Shown here in pieces: positions 16,690 through 25,564 of a stretch of DNA of 64,000 nucleotides (positions are counted from its first letter, which is position 1; each line of letters begins with the position of its first letter). The DNA is from Bacteroidota bacterium. Its GTDB lineage: Bacteria; Bacteroidota; Bacteroidia; Bacteroidales; JAGONC01. A model generated the notes under the pieces. The model made no database searches. It was not told the DNA's origin and worked only from the letters and a program-made list of their open reading frames with translations. The translations under genes and the position numbers were made by a program. The stretch lies in assembly GCA_026391695.1 (NCBI GenBank), contig JAPLDP010000076.1, forward strand, positions 1 through 64,000, given 5' to 3'.

Positions 16690-17208
16690 TTAAATATTCT
16701 CCCTGATCTTGATATTTTTGATGATCTTAATGGCTTCCTTTCCGGTAAGCTTGCCAGAGGTTTCATCTCCAATCATCATCACCGGGGCGAGGGAGCAACA
16801 GCCCAGGCAGGCGACGGATTCCAGGGTGAACAGCCCATCATCGGTTGTTTCACCTTCAGTGATATTCAAGGATTCCTTGATAGAGTCCGAAATGGAGTTG
16901 GCATTCTGTACATGACAGGCGGTACCATGACACACCTTGATGATATGCCGCCCTACAGGATTAAGCCTGAACTGGGCATAGAATGTGGCCACCCCATACA
17001 TATCGCTCAGATTGATACCGGTGTCGTCCGATATCTTTTCAAATGCTTCACGGGGTATATATCCGAATATATCCTGTGTGCCTTGTAATAAGGGTATGAG
17101 ATTGCCTTTTTTGTCCCTGTATTTTTTAATTAAAGGATCAAGCAATGACAGGTCGACAGGACCCTGATTTTTTACTCCCGGATTTGTCCGAATCCTTGTA
17201 ATACGCAT
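16690..17208 (-). CDS. NuoE/HydC-like [2Fe-2S] subunit, first set
   Basis: The 172-residue protein is a thioredoxin-like ferredoxin of the NuoE family. The helical N-terminus (NLIPLLQGTQDIFGYIPREA) and the ligand pattern C-x4-C (CHGTAC) and C-x3-C (CLGCC) are complete, so one [2Fe-2S] cluster is expected. In HydABC-like enzymes this subunit pairs with HydB and relays electrons. It is the first gene of the operon nuoE-nuoF-nuoG fusion on the minus strand. Its paralogue at 25565 is shorter because it lacks about 20 N-terminal residues. Confidence 0.92.
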   Translation of the reverse strand: MRITRIRTNPGVKNQGPVDLSLLDPLIKKYRDKKGNLIPLLQGTQDIFGYIPREAFEKISDDTGINLSDMYGVATFYAQFRLNPVGRHIIKVCHGTACHVQNANSISDSIKESLNITEGETTDDGLFTLESVACLGCCSLAPVMMIGDETSGKLTGKEAIKIIKNIKIRENI

Positions 17209-17305
17209 GGTTTACATCTTTTTTAAGACCGGGTAAAAATAAAAAATGTTTTGGAGTCGGTGTTAATGGAATAACAATTTATATCAGGTCTAAATAATTG
17301 AAAAT

Positions 17306-17335
17306 GGGATGTCACTGTGTAAAAGTTGTCATCCC
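17306..17335. repeat. GGGATG...CATCCC hairpin, copy 1 (imperfect)
   Basis: GGGATG (17306-17311) pairs with CATCCC (17330-17335), with CA/TG pairing continuing after one mismatch. It lies between the divergent genes nuoE and the GT87 gene, not at a gene end. It is related to the hairpins at 18621 and 20263. Confidence 0.55.
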
Positions 17336-17394
17336 TTTTACCTGACAATAATGAAGATTTTTTTAATTTTATTCCGTCCTGTAGATAACTCTCC

Positions 17395-18627
17395 ATGAAG
17401 ATGTTTATTTCTGAAGCACCCCATATGATCCGGAAGGATAAATCGGTTTTTGGTTTTACTGTTTTTGCATTTCTTGTCTTCATTCTGATTTTTACGATTG
17501 AAAACATTAACCACCGTTTCTGGCTAACCGACTTTAAAGTCTACTATCAGGCGGCAAAAACAATGATAATGGGTGGCCGGATTTACTTCATTCAGTTTGA
17601 CTATGGTGCCGGACTCTATAAATATTCTCCCTTTGTATTATTCTTCTTTCTTCCGTTTTGTATATTCAGTTATAAGGTTGCTGCCATACTCTATTTTGTG
17701 ATTTTATGTTTCGTGGTCTGGTTCACCTTCATATTACTCCGGAAAATGCTTGACCGGTATTTCTTTACAGATAGGATTAAAAACGAAGGATTACTTCTCT
17801 CATTCGCCTTGATTTGTATAATGCTTCATGTTGTAAAGGAACTTCATCTGGGGAATTTCAATGCCGTGCTTTTGCTTCTTTGCTGTCTGTCGTTATGGAA
17901 TTGCCTGAGAAACCGAAATATTTTAGGCGGAATCCTTTTTGGCATTGTGGTGCTGACCAAACCCTATTTCCTGATCCTGATTCTCCCGCTACTATTCAGA
18001 AAAAACTGGAAAGCCCTTGCGGGGATGGTCTTTACATTGGTGGTTGGATTCTGGCTCCCCTTATTTTTTCTGGGTCCTGCAAACGGATGGGAATTACACC
18101 TCGAGTGGTTTAAAACCATGTTTTTGCATCAGGATATTTATCCGGGAGTGAATACCGTTTATTATTTTATCCAGCATTTTATTTACCCGGGATTGCCGGG
18201 CTTTTTTCAGCTGGTTATCATTATCCTTTCGGGATTTGTTGCAATCTGGCTTATAATCCGTAACACACACCTTGAGAAAAAATCCAATAATCCCATCAAG
18301 ATGGCAAATATGGATTTTATTATGGAATGGTTTATTCTTATCGCAGTGATACCTAATCTGGTTAAGACGGATTCAGAACACTTTCTGGTATGTGCTCCGT
18401 TGATCACATTTATTATTTATTCCATAAATCAAAGAAAGCTTTACTGGTTTATCCCAATCTTTATATTCCTTATATTTTTGTATGGGGGCAATTCGACTGA
18501 TCTCTTCGGAAGAGAACTTTCAGATAAGCTATTTTGGATGGGACTGATCGGATTAAGCAATCTTCTACTGCTAATGGTTGCCTTGATATTTCATTTTGAC
18601 CTGAGAAGGAAAGAAATGCTGGGATGA
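17395..18627 (+). CDS. GT87/DUF2029-type membrane glycosyltransferase
   Basis: The 410-residue protein is strongly hydrophobic with about ten membrane-spanning segments. It has the early motif TDFKVYYQAAKTMIMGGRIY near residues 42-61 and LYKYSPFVLFFFLPF after it, the pattern of the GT87 polyprenyl-phosphate-mannose-dependent mannosyltransferases (DUF2029). The aspartate of the TDF motif is the likely catalytic residue. It would transfer a sugar from a lipid carrier on the outer face of the inner membrane; the acceptor is unknown. The gene stands alone on the plus strand. Start codons further in (for example Met11) are possible. Confidence 0.8.
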   Translation: MKMFISEAPHMIRKDKSVFGFTVFAFLVFILIFTIENINHRFWLTDFKVYYQAAKTMIMGGRIYFIQFDYGAGLYKYSPFVLFFFLPFCIFSYKVAAILYFVILCFVVWFTFILLRKMLDRYFFTDRIKNEGLLLSFALICIMLHVVKELHLGNFNAVLLLLCCLSLWNCLRNRNILGGILFGIVVLTKPYFLILILPLLFRKNWKALAGMVFTLVVGFWLPLFFLGPANGWELHLEWFKTMFLHQDIYPGVNTVYYFIQHFIYPGLPGFFQLVIIILSGFVAIWLIIRNTHLEKKSNNPIKMANMDFIMEWFILIAVIPNLVKTDSEHFLVCAPLITFIIYSINQRKLYWFIPIFIFLIFLYGGNSTDLFGRELSDKLFWMGLIGLSNLLLLMVALIFHFDLRRKEMLG

Positions 18628-18650
18628 CATTTCGCAAGAGAGGTCATCCC
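18621..18650. terminator. GGGATGACA hairpin between convergent genes, copy 2
   Basis: GGGATGACA starting at 18621 pairs with the inverted GGTCATCCC ending at 18650 (one mismatch in the stem). It overlaps the stop codon of the GT87 gene (TGA 18625-18627) and lies 9 bases from the stop of the convergent helicase gene, so it may terminate both. There is no clear T-tract. Confidence 0.5.
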
Positions 18651-18658
18651 TGTTCCAC

Positions 18659-19915
18659 CTATTTAGACCTTTGGTTTTGGAAATACGTTTTAAGCTGATG
18701 CCGTGAAAAACCAGATGTCCCATTCCTGTATGGGCGTCTGAATTTCTGTGAGTCATGCTGCATCAGGGGAGTTTGATCGGCCAAGGGGTATGGATGATCA
18801 CTCACCACTGGTATTGACCTGGAAATGAGCTTGGAAATATCTCTCAGGTAAGTTTTTTCATCTGTGTCACAGAACGACAGTGCTATTCCTGAGGCTCCCG
18901 CTCTTCCGGTACGGCCTATACGGTGAACATACGTCTCAGGAATATTCGGTATATCGAAGTTGATCACGCATGACAGCTCTTCCACATCAATTCCTCTTGA
19001 TGCAATATCGCTGGCAACGAGTACCCGTGTCTCCCTGTTTTTAAAGTTTTGCAAGGCTTTCTGCCGGGTCGATTGTGATTTATTTCCATGAATGGCTTCA
19101 GCTTTTATTCCTTTTTTATTAAGTAACCGCTCCACTTTATCGGCGCCATATTTTGTGCGGGTAAAAACCAGGGCATTGCTTATGGTTTCATCTTTCAAAA
19201 CATGAATGAGCAGGTCGTTCTTATCCGCTTTACTCACAAAATAAACCGACTGCCCGATAAGATCAGTTGTCGCTGTGACGGGTGTTATCAGCACTTCTTC
19301 AGGCTGTTTCAGAATGGTTCCGGCGAGTTTTAAAATTTCCGGTGGTATAGTGGCACAGAAGAAAAGTGATTGTCTTTTGGCAGGCAAAGCCGACATAATT
19401 CTCTTGACATCATTGATAAATCCCATGTCAAGCATTCGGTCGGCTTCATCCAGCACGACAATTTCAATGGCCTGCAGGTTGATGTATCCCTGGTCCATAA
19501 GGTCCTGCAGCCGGCCTGGAGTGGCGATGAGTATATCTATGCCTCTCTGCAGGGCATTTGTCTGTGGTTTCTGGTGAACCCCACCATACACTACAGTATT
19601 CTTTAATGGAATATACCTGCCATAAACATCAAAGCTTTCCCCGATTTGAATGGCAAGCTCTCTCGTTGGAGTGATGATCAATGCTTTTATTTTTCTTCGC
19701 CATTTGTCCGTAGATGGTTCTTTATGCAATAGCTGGAGAATAGGAATGGCAAAAGCAGCTGTTTTTCCTGTGCCTGTCTGGGCGCAACCCAGCAGGTCTT
19801 TTCCCTGCATAATGACAGGGATGGATTTTTCTTGAATAGGCGTTGGTTGAATATAGCCTTCTGTTACCAATGCCCTCTTGATTGGTTCAATGAGATTTAA
19901 TGATTCAAATGTCAT
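18659..19915 (-). CDS. DEAD-box ATP-dependent RNA helicase (RhlE-like)
   Basis: The 418-residue protein has all the core motifs: the Q motif (PTPIQEKSIP), motif I AQTGTGKT, PTRELAIQ, GG, TPGRLQDL, motif II DEAD, motif III as CAT in place of SAT, VFTRTK, VASDIASRGID and HRIGRTGR. The short basic tail rich in R, Q and K (about 375-418) is typical of RhlE-type proteins that act on rRNA or in cold adaptation. The C of motif III replaces the usual serine, a mild oddity. A -7 box at 20198-20205 on the minus strand implies a leader of about 275 bases, as found for cold-shock helicases in other bacteria. Confidence 0.93.
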   Translation of the reverse strand: MTFESLNLIEPIKRALVTEGYIQPTPIQEKSIPVIMQGKDLLGCAQTGTGKTAAFAIPILQLLHKEPSTDKWRRKIKALIITPTRELAIQIGESFDVYGRYIPLKNTVVYGGVHQKPQTNALQRGIDILIATPGRLQDLMDQGYINLQAIEIVVLDEADRMLDMGFINDVKRIMSALPAKRQSLFFCATIPPEILKLAGTILKQPEEVLITPVTATTDLIGQSVYFVSKADKNDLLIHVLKDETISNALVFTRTKYGADKVERLLNKKGIKAEAIHGNKSQSTRQKALQNFKNRETRVLVASDIASRGIDVEELSCVINFDIPNIPETYVHRIGRTGRAGASGIALSFCDTDEKTYLRDISKLISRSIPVVSDHPYPLADQTPLMQHDSQKFRRPYRNGTSGFSRHQLKTYFQNQRSK

Positions 19916-19968
19916 AAGATGATTTTAATATGATTTAAACAAACAATTATATTTTAATTTATTTCTTG

Positions 19969-20194
19969 TCAGATAGTTACATAATGATATCCACGCCAGA
20001 TTGACTCACTGTATCTGACTTTGTCACACTGACTGTAATTGTTTGTTTTAATAGCTTCGGCCCACTTATGTGGCAAACTGGTGAGATACTTTCTTTTGCT
20101 GTTGTGGGATTTCGATGATCAATTGGTCTACGGCTGTGCTGGAGTGAATCTCAACTGTTATATCGAACTCTGAATAATTAATACCAACAATTCG
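19969..20194 (-). pseudogene. Possible small frameshifted gene in the helicase leader
   Basis: On the minus strand, one frame reads RIVGINYSEFDITVEIHSS, then TAVDQLIIEIPQQQKKVSHQ before a stop. A shifted frame then gives LPHKWAEAIKTNNYSQCDK, then VRYSESIWRGYHYVTI and a stop at 19969-19971. Both pieces have ordinary protein-like composition and lie end to end, as if one gene of about 75 codons carried a one-base shift. There is no ATG; a TTG lies just upstream. I do not recognise the family. It could be a decayed gene, a leader peptide, or chance. Confidence 0.35.
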
Positions 20195-20197
20195 CGA

Positions 20198-20205
20198 CAA
20201 AGGTA
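20198..20205 (-). promoter_or_regulatory. -7 box upstream of the DEAD-box helicase
   Basis: The minus strand reads TACCTTTG here, a perfect TAnnTTTG match, placing a start near 20191 and a leader of about 275 bases before the helicase ATG at 19915. Confidence 0.45.
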
Positions 20206-20262
20206 AGTAAAATAGTGCTCCGCACACACGGGCAGAGAAAAATCTTCAATTTCTGTCAAAAG

Positions 20263-20290
20263 GGATGACATCTGCGAAGAGATGTCATCC
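20263..20290 (-). terminator. Strong hairpin with T-tract, copy 3 of the GGATGACA family
   Basis: GGATGACATCT (20263-20273) pairs perfectly with AGATGTCATCC (20280-20290) around the loop GCGAAG. The plus strand then reads TTT and the minus strand has AAAA then TTTGACAG. It overlaps the 3' end of the regulator gene (stop at 20285), so it probably ends the minus-strand operon 21163-20285. Confidence 0.6.
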
Positions 20291-20578
20291 TTTATTCACC
20301 TTCAGATACTGTTGCAGAGTGATGACATATTTTTCAAATGCAGCAAGACCTTTTGGAGTAATGCGACAGGTAGTCAGCGGATAGTTTTTCCTGAAGCTCT
20401 TTTTTACTTCTATATATCCCTCTTCATTCAGCTTACTGATCTGGGCGCTCAGGTTTCCTCGCGTGGCCCCCGTCTTTTCGAGCAGATAATTAAATTCAGC
20501 CGACTCAACACTGATAAGCACCGACATGATCGCCAGCCTGAGCTGGGAATGTAATATTGGATCAAGCTCTTCGAACAT
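20285..20578 (-). CDS. Winged-helix transcriptional regulator (HTH_34-like)
   Basis: The 97-residue protein fits the small winged-helix group PF13601, distantly like MarR/ArsR/PadR regulators. The DNA-recognition helices lie at about residues 25-60 (FNYLLEKTGATRGNLSAQIS), followed by a beta wing (EGYIEVKKSFRKNYPLTTCR) and a C-terminal helix. It lies 12 bases after the membrane protein gene at 20591, in a pair common in Bacteroidetes in which the regulator probably senses or controls the membrane partner. The last codons overlap the terminator hairpin. Confidence 0.85.
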   Translation of the reverse strand: MFEELDPILHSQLRLAIMSVLISVESAEFNYLLEKTGATRGNLSAQISKLNEEGYIEVKKSFRKNYPLTTCRITPKGLAAFEKYVITLQQYLKVNKG

Positions 20579-20590
20579 GGTACATTTCCT

Positions 20591-21163
20591 TTAATGTTTT
20601 AAACGAATGATATAACCCGGTATGAGATAGGCTATTATTATCGATGCTGAAACCATAAGGAGCATATAGTCTTCAGGGATAAAAAACGCGCCCAGTGCAA
20701 TTACCCAGCAACATATACCTCCAATGATAAGAGGCCGGAATCGCAGAATACCTCCCGAAACAAAGGTGCCCAGGCCATATAGTGAAATGATTAGAGCATT
20801 GCAGACAGCCCACGGTATTTTACCGGCAATGGAATAAGCCAGGACTATCAGCAGGGCGAAGAAAAATCCATACCAGAGATAGATGATAGCGGTACTAATA
20901 TGGGTGCGGTATTTTGTTTTTTTCCCTAACCGTATACCGGCAATGACTGAAATGATCCCACCAATGGTCATGATAACAGGCCAGACAAGAAAGGAATAGA
21001 AAAATCCGACTTTTAGCAGGATGAAGTGTGCTAAGCTGGCAATCAAAACCAGCCAACCCCATAAAAGATAAAAGAAGGCATTCTCCTTGATTTGTGTTTT
21101 TGAATTTTCGATCATCTCATAAATAATGTTGAGCTTTTCGTTGTGATCTAATTGTGTTTCCAT
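20591..21163 (-). CDS. Hypothetical membrane protein, partner of the regulator
   Basis: The 190-residue protein has a soluble N-terminus (about 30 residues with EKLNIIYEMIENSK) followed by six hydrophobic segments. I do not recognise a catalytic motif. It is encoded directly upstream of the winged-helix gene and should share its transcript. Similar pairs occur widely in Bacteroidetes; function is unknown. Confidence 0.75.
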   Translation of the reverse strand: METQLDHNEKLNIIYEMIENSKTQIKENAFFYLLWGWLVLIASLAHFILLKVGFFYSFLVWPVIMTIGGIISVIAGIRLGKKTKYRTHISTAIIYLWYGFFFALLIVLAYSIAGKIPWAVCNALIISLYGLGTFVSGGILRFRPLIIGGICCWVIALGAFFIPEDYMLLMVSASIIIAYLIPGYIIRLKH

Positions 21164-21423
21164 AATGAAAGAGTTTAATGATTAATGGTTTTATAAATTG
21201 ATTTTTAAACATATACGCCGGTCGTTCAGAGCTTCCGGAAGTATTTTATTATTTATTTTGGGTGATAAATTTTATAAACATGATGCAAAAGTAAACAAGT
21301 TTATTTAATAAACAAACATTTTATTAAAATTTTAAATAATTTTTTTGAAAATTTATTCTGAACAATTAAAAAGTTATTTTAAAATTTCTAAAGTAAATTA
21401 ACGAAGTCAATCGAAATTAGCAT

Positions 21424-21700
21424 ATGTCGAAGACAAAGTGCATACTCATTCTTTCCAATATGTGTTCGGGCTCGAGCGCATGTCAGAACCTCCTGACTAA
21501 GTTTCCGCATGTTAGTCATATTGCCAGGACCCGACATATTGAGTATGAAACCTATGAATGACCGGGCAGGAATTAAAATATGGCCTGTATACAGGGATAT
21601 ATCACGGTTTCTTTATCGCCGAATGTATCCATTGATATGTGAATATGTAAAAATCAAATGGAAATTGTGGAACCGTCCCTATCCCATCCTCTTCAGGTGA
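21424..21700 (+). pseudogene. Remnant of a sulfotransferase-like gene, deleted and frameshifted
   Basis: The first frame (ATG 21424, stop 21556-21558) reads KCILILSNMCSGSSACQNLL then TKFPHVSHIARTRHIEYETY, like the N-terminal P-loop region of sulfotransferases (usually SxPRSGSS). The shifted frame that follows reads AGIKIWPVYRDISRFLYRRM, then YPLICEYVKIKWKLWNRPY, ending TGA at 21698-21700, like a conserved C-terminal tail. The middle of the protein is gone. The family call for the first part is a pattern judgement; the second part is unassigned. Confidence 0.45.
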
Positions 21701-21706
21701 AAGTGA

Positions 21707-23518
21707 TCAGCTCGCCTTTTGGGTCTTTGAAGTGGCCAATTTCGTCAGTTTCTCATGCATAGCCCTGGCTGCTATCCTTCCGGCGCCCATAGCCAGAATA
21801 ACAGTAGCAGACCCGGTAACAATATCTCCTCCGGCATATACAAATTCTTTTGAAGTCTCTCCTGTTTCAGGATTTGCTTCGATATAACCCCGTTTATTCA
21901 GTTTTATATCAGGAGTAGACTTGAAAAGTATGGGATTGGGTCCATTTCCTACAGCTACGATGGCCAGGTCACATTCAATGGTATAGTTTGAACCTTCCAC
22001 TGGAATAGGTCTTCTCCTTCCGGAAGAATCTGGTTCACCGAGTTGCATTTGAATACATTCAATACCCTTGATCAGCTTTGTATCTGTTCCAAGGTATCGG
22101 ACAGGGCTGTTAAGCAGCTTGAATTTAATGCCCTCTTGTTCAGCGTGATGGACTTCTTCCTGTCGTGCCGGGAGTTCCTGCCTTGATCTCCTGTAAATGA
22201 TTGTCACCTCGTTTGCACCGGTGCGAATGGCTGTGCGTGCGCAATCCATGGCGACGTTACCACCACCAATGACGGCTACTTTATTACCTCTGGGCATTGG
22301 TGTGTCATATTCGGGGAATCGATAGGCTTTCATCAGGTTCATCCGGGTGAGGTATTCATTGGCTGAGAAAATATTGCCGAGGCTTTCTCCTTCAATGCCC
22401 ATGAACCAAGGCAATCCTGCTCCTACACCGACATACACCGCATTGAAATGTTGTAGCAATTCCTCTACTGTAAGTATATTGCCGATGATATGATTTAGTT
22501 CAAAACGTACACCAAGCTTTCTCAGGTAATCAATCTCAGACTGGACAATGGACTTGGGTAACCGGAATTCAGGAATACCATAAGTCAATACTCCGCCTGA
22601 CTCATGCAACGCTTCGAATACGGTAACTTCATAGCCCAGCTGACGCATATCGGCGGCAACCGTTAATCCTCCCGGACCGGAACCGATAACAGCGATTTTC
22701 ATACCAGTGGAATGTTTAATTTCGGGGACAGTAACCAGATCCATTTTCCTTTCGTAATCGGCAACAAACCGTTCCAATCTTCCAATGGCCACGGGTTCAT
22801 CTCTTTTACCGAGAATACATTGGGATTCACACTGGTTTTCCTGCGGACAGACACGGCCACAAATGGACGGTAGAACGTTGGTTTCCTTGATCTTTTTTAC
22901 TGCCGCGTTGAACTTTTCTTCCGTAATAAGCCTTATAAAAGATGGTATATCTACATTCACAGGACATCCATTAACACATTTCGGGACTTTACATTGCAAA
23001 CATCTTCCGGCTTCCAGCAAAGCTAACTCTGAGGTAAATCCATAGGGCACTTCCTGGAAATTTTCGATGCGGAGTTTCCTGTCCTGTTCAGGCATATCCT
23101 GGCGGGGAATCTTCAGTTTAATGGTCTTTTCGTCATCCTTGGTTATCCCATGCCATTCACACCCATGCTTCAAACAGAAATAGAAAGGTATCAGTTTGGC
23201 ATAGGCAGAAACAATAGCTTCACCCACTTTTGATCCGCATTCACCACATTTGACATTCGGATTTATGAGGCTTTTCTTGCATTGAGGACACAGCAGATCA
23301 TCCAGCGAATCGCCTTTATCGACATGAATAGATGTTTTTATGTCAAACACATCAAGAAATGGGCTGAGCTTCAGAATAAGATCCTGGCCTTTATAAATGC
23401 CATTAAATACCAGTGACTTCTCGTGTTGTCTTTCAACATTGAATGTCTTACTGCAGTGGGGGCAGTAAAAGCTCAGATAGGTTTTGTATTTTAGATATCT
23501 GACGTCTTGTTCAAACAT
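21707..23518 (-). CDS. NfnB/GltD-like flavoprotein with N-terminal zinc-ribbon module
   Basis: The 603-residue protein has two parts. Residues 1-130 form a cysteine-rich module (C19-C22, C77-C80, C91-C94, C115, C120 with GCEWHG), the same module found twice in each of the proteins at 24403 and 32723. From about 150 it is a GltD/NfnB-type subunit: iron-sulfur ligands CLQCKVPKCVNGCPV and CGRVCPQENQCESQC, an FAD site (IAVIGSGPGG), an NAD(P)H site (VAVIGGGNVAMDCA) and YAGGDIVTGSATVILAMGAG. It follows the NfnA-like gene after 12 bases, as nfnAB pairs do. The likely role is electron transfer from NADPH, with the partner unknown. The fusion ties the zinc-ribbon family to this flavoprotein. Confidence 0.88.
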   Translation of the reverse strand: MFEQDVRYLKYKTYLSFYCPHCSKTFNVERQHEKSLVFNGIYKGQDLILKLSPFLDVFDIKTSIHVDKGDSLDDLLCPQCKKSLINPNVKCGECGSKVGEAIVSAYAKLIPFYFCLKHGCEWHGITKDDEKTIKLKIPRQDMPEQDRKLRIENFQEVPYGFTSELALLEAGRCLQCKVPKCVNGCPVNVDIPSFIRLITEEKFNAAVKKIKETNVLPSICGRVCPQENQCESQCILGKRDEPVAIGRLERFVADYERKMDLVTVPEIKHSTGMKIAVIGSGPGGLTVAADMRQLGYEVTVFEALHESGGVLTYGIPEFRLPKSIVQSEIDYLRKLGVRFELNHIIGNILTVEELLQHFNAVYVGVGAGLPWFMGIEGESLGNIFSANEYLTRMNLMKAYRFPEYDTPMPRGNKVAVIGGGNVAMDCARTAIRTGANEVTIIYRRSRQELPARQEEVHHAEQEGIKFKLLNSPVRYLGTDTKLIKGIECIQMQLGEPDSSGRRRPIPVEGSNYTIECDLAIVAVGNGPNPILFKSTPDIKLNKRGYIEANPETGETSKEFVYAGGDIVTGSATVILAMGAGRIAARAMHEKLTKLATSKTQKAS

Positions 23519-23530
23519 TTCTTAAAACTT

Positions 23531-24355
23531 TTATCTGATTGAAAATAAAAGCGATTCCTTTTCATCCTGGATATACAAAGTGTTTCTTTTATCCAGTTCA
23601 TCAAAATCAACAAGATGCCCATCAAAATCAGGTCCATCCACACAACAGAATTTAAGTTCATTGTTAACCTTAACCCTGCATCCTCCGCACATGCCAGTTC
23701 CATCAATCATGATAGGATTGAGGCTTACCAGGGTGCGAATATTATGCTGCTTGGTTAATTTGCATACATTTTTCATCATTATTATCGGCCCGATGGCATA
23801 CACCAGCTTGATATCCTGTCTTTCATTGATGTACTTGCCAAGGGGCATTGTAACGAATCCCCTCTCTCCATAACTGCCATCATCAGTGGTGATAACAAGT
23901 TCATCGCAGATGGATGTCATTTCGTTTTCTAGAATAAGCAAGTCTTTCTCCTTGGCTCCAATGATGCCGATCACGAAATTTCCTGCTTTTTTAAAAGCTT
24001 TAGCTACATGATGAAGGATGGCAATGCCCGTTCCGCCTCCAACCATCACGACTGTCCCAAACTTTTCAACTTCAGCAGGTCTTCCCAAAGGCCCAACGAC
24101 ATCCCGTATTATATCGCCTTCCTTTAGCGATCTCATAAGTGCAGTTGTTTTACCAACGACCTGGAAGATGATTGTTATAATGCCGGCAAAGTCGTCCTTA
24201 TCAGCAACTGTTAACGGTATCCTTTCTCCGGTTTCATTTACCCTGATAATTACAAACTGTCCGGCTTTTATTTTTTTTGCAATCTTAGGAGCATCAATAT
24301 CCATACGAATGATCGTCCCCTTCGCCATCACTTGTTTTCTCTTTATCTGAAACAT
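23531..24355 (-). CDS. NfnA-like ferredoxin-NAD(P)+ reductase subunit, first copy
   Basis: The 274-residue protein matches the alpha subunit of NfnAB and the related sulfide dehydrogenase or dihydroorotate dehydrogenase electron-transfer subunits. It has the FAD-binding barrel (KAGQFVIIRVNETGERIPLT), the NAD-binding region (VVMVGGGTGIAILHH) and a C-terminal [2Fe-2S] site (GTGMCGGCRV, then CCVDGPDFDGH). In NfnAB this subunit binds NAD(H) and the second subunit binds NADP(H). It lies between the double zinc-ribbon gene and the NfnB-like gene on one strand. Confidence 0.9.
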   Translation of the reverse strand: MFQIKRKQVMAKGTIIRMDIDAPKIAKKIKAGQFVIIRVNETGERIPLTVADKDDFAGIITIIFQVVGKTTALMRSLKEGDIIRDVVGPLGRPAEVEKFGTVVMVGGGTGIAILHHVAKAFKKAGNFVIGIIGAKEKDLLILENEMTSICDELVITTDDGSYGERGFVTMPLGKYINERQDIKLVYAIGPIIMMKNVCKLTKQHNIRTLVSLNPIMIDGTGMCGGCRVKVNNELKFCCVDGPDFDGHLVDFDELDKRNTLYIQDEKESLLFSIR

Positions 24356-24402
24356 AATTAATACAACGTTTAATGCTTCATCAAATTATTATCTCAATAC
24401 CA

Positions 24403-25257
24403 TCACCATTCGAGACTATCCTCCAATTGAATGTCATATAGATCTTCCTCACTTAATCCATGCCATCTGCAACCTTTTTTTGAACAGATAAAAAAATCGA
24501 TAATTTTTTTGGAAGCACTGACAGCGATTTTTGCAGTGGGTGATCCACATACCTGGCATGTTACCTTTTCATCGATTAAACTGGTGTCACAATGGTTGCA
24601 TTTTATATTTTTTACTACCTGATCTTCTTTCAGAAATACAGTTGATTTTGAGGTAAAGACATTAAGGTAGGGACTCAGTAATACAAAACCTTCCTCATTT
24701 CGTTCATTAATGATCTTGAGTTTGATGAGCCCCTGCTCAATCAGTGTCTTATTGCATATTGGACAATAGGTATGAAGATAAGTCCCTGTTTCCAGAATCT
24801 CTTTAGAATCGCCGTTTTCGAAAATACCTTCCGGCAGGGGACCAGTAAGATCACCAAGCAGATAAAGCTTTTTCAACGCTACAGAGATGTTCTCAAACTC
24901 CAGGAAATGACCTTTGCATTCCGACCGGCTGCAAATATTAGCTTTTCCACCAATGTCTAAAAGCAAAGGTACCATATGAGCATCGCAGTATTCACATTGA
25001 ATATCACTGGTTATCATTTGATGACATAGCGGACAGGAAAATTTGGCAATCTCACCGGAGGGAATATCAATACTACATCGATAGTTATAACTTTCGTAGA
25101 TAGAACTAAGAATAATTGTGCCTTTTTGTTCAGATGTTTCAATATTTAAAACAATTCCTGGTTTGCCATCGACAAGTTGATCCTTATCCATGAGGCTTTT
25201 CTTGCACAATGGACATTTGACATTCAGGCATATAAAATCAAATAATATATCATCCAT
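24403..25257 (-). CDS. Double zinc-ribbon protein of unknown function, first copy
   Basis: The 284-residue protein consists of two similar modules, each with CPxC, a second CxxC, a third CxxC and a final C-x4/5-C. Examples are CPLC, CPLC, CEYC and CSRSEC in the first half, and CPIC, CNHC, CQVC and CSKKGC-RWHG in the second. The second half has the shared stretch VLLSPYLNVFTSKST. I do not recognise a named family. The same module is fused to the NfnB-like protein at 21707, and the paralogue at 32723 lies beside the second flavoprotein operon, so the role is probably linked to these complexes. Zinc or iron binding by paired CxxC motifs is inferred. It starts the minus-strand operon, divergent from the second nuo-like operon. 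Confidence 0.8.
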   Translation of the reverse strand: MDDILFDFICLNVKCPLCKKSLMDKDQLVDGKPGIVLNIETSEQKGTIILSSIYESYNYRCSIDIPSGEIAKFSCPLCHQMITSDIQCEYCDAHMVPLLLDIGGKANICSRSECKGHFLEFENISVALKKLYLLGDLTGPLPEGIFENGDSKEILETGTYLHTYCPICNKTLIEQGLIKLKIINERNEEGFVLLSPYLNVFTSKSTVFLKEDQVVKNIKCNHCDTSLIDEKVTCQVCGSPTAKIAVSASKKIIDFFICSKKGCRWHGLSEEDLYDIQLEDSLEW

Positions 25258-25564
25258 AGAGCATCTCTTTTTTAATGAATAATTAATGAGTAATAACTTG
25301 TTTTATTAAAGCCCCTACAATTTTATGAATTTTAATCATTCTTCTTTTATTGTTATAGTGAATATTAACCTATTTATAATGAGTTTAAATAATAATCAGT
25401 CATTAATTTAGTTATAAAGATATTTTCATATATTTATTTTATAAACAACTAAAATTTTTTTTTTTTTTACTTTTTTTTTTACTTTTATCATTGATTTATC
25501 ATATCTAATTGGGGAATTGCTGATTAAAGCTAGATTATACCAATAAAGAAATATTTTTTTTTCA
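25258..25564. promoter_or_regulatory. Divergent intergenic region of the two electron-transfer operons
   Basis: These 307 bases separate the starts of the two operons and must hold both promoters. The sequence is very A+T rich, with two long T-tracts around 25449-25490. I found no clear TAnnTTTG box, operator dyad or RNA gene. Confidence 0.5.
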
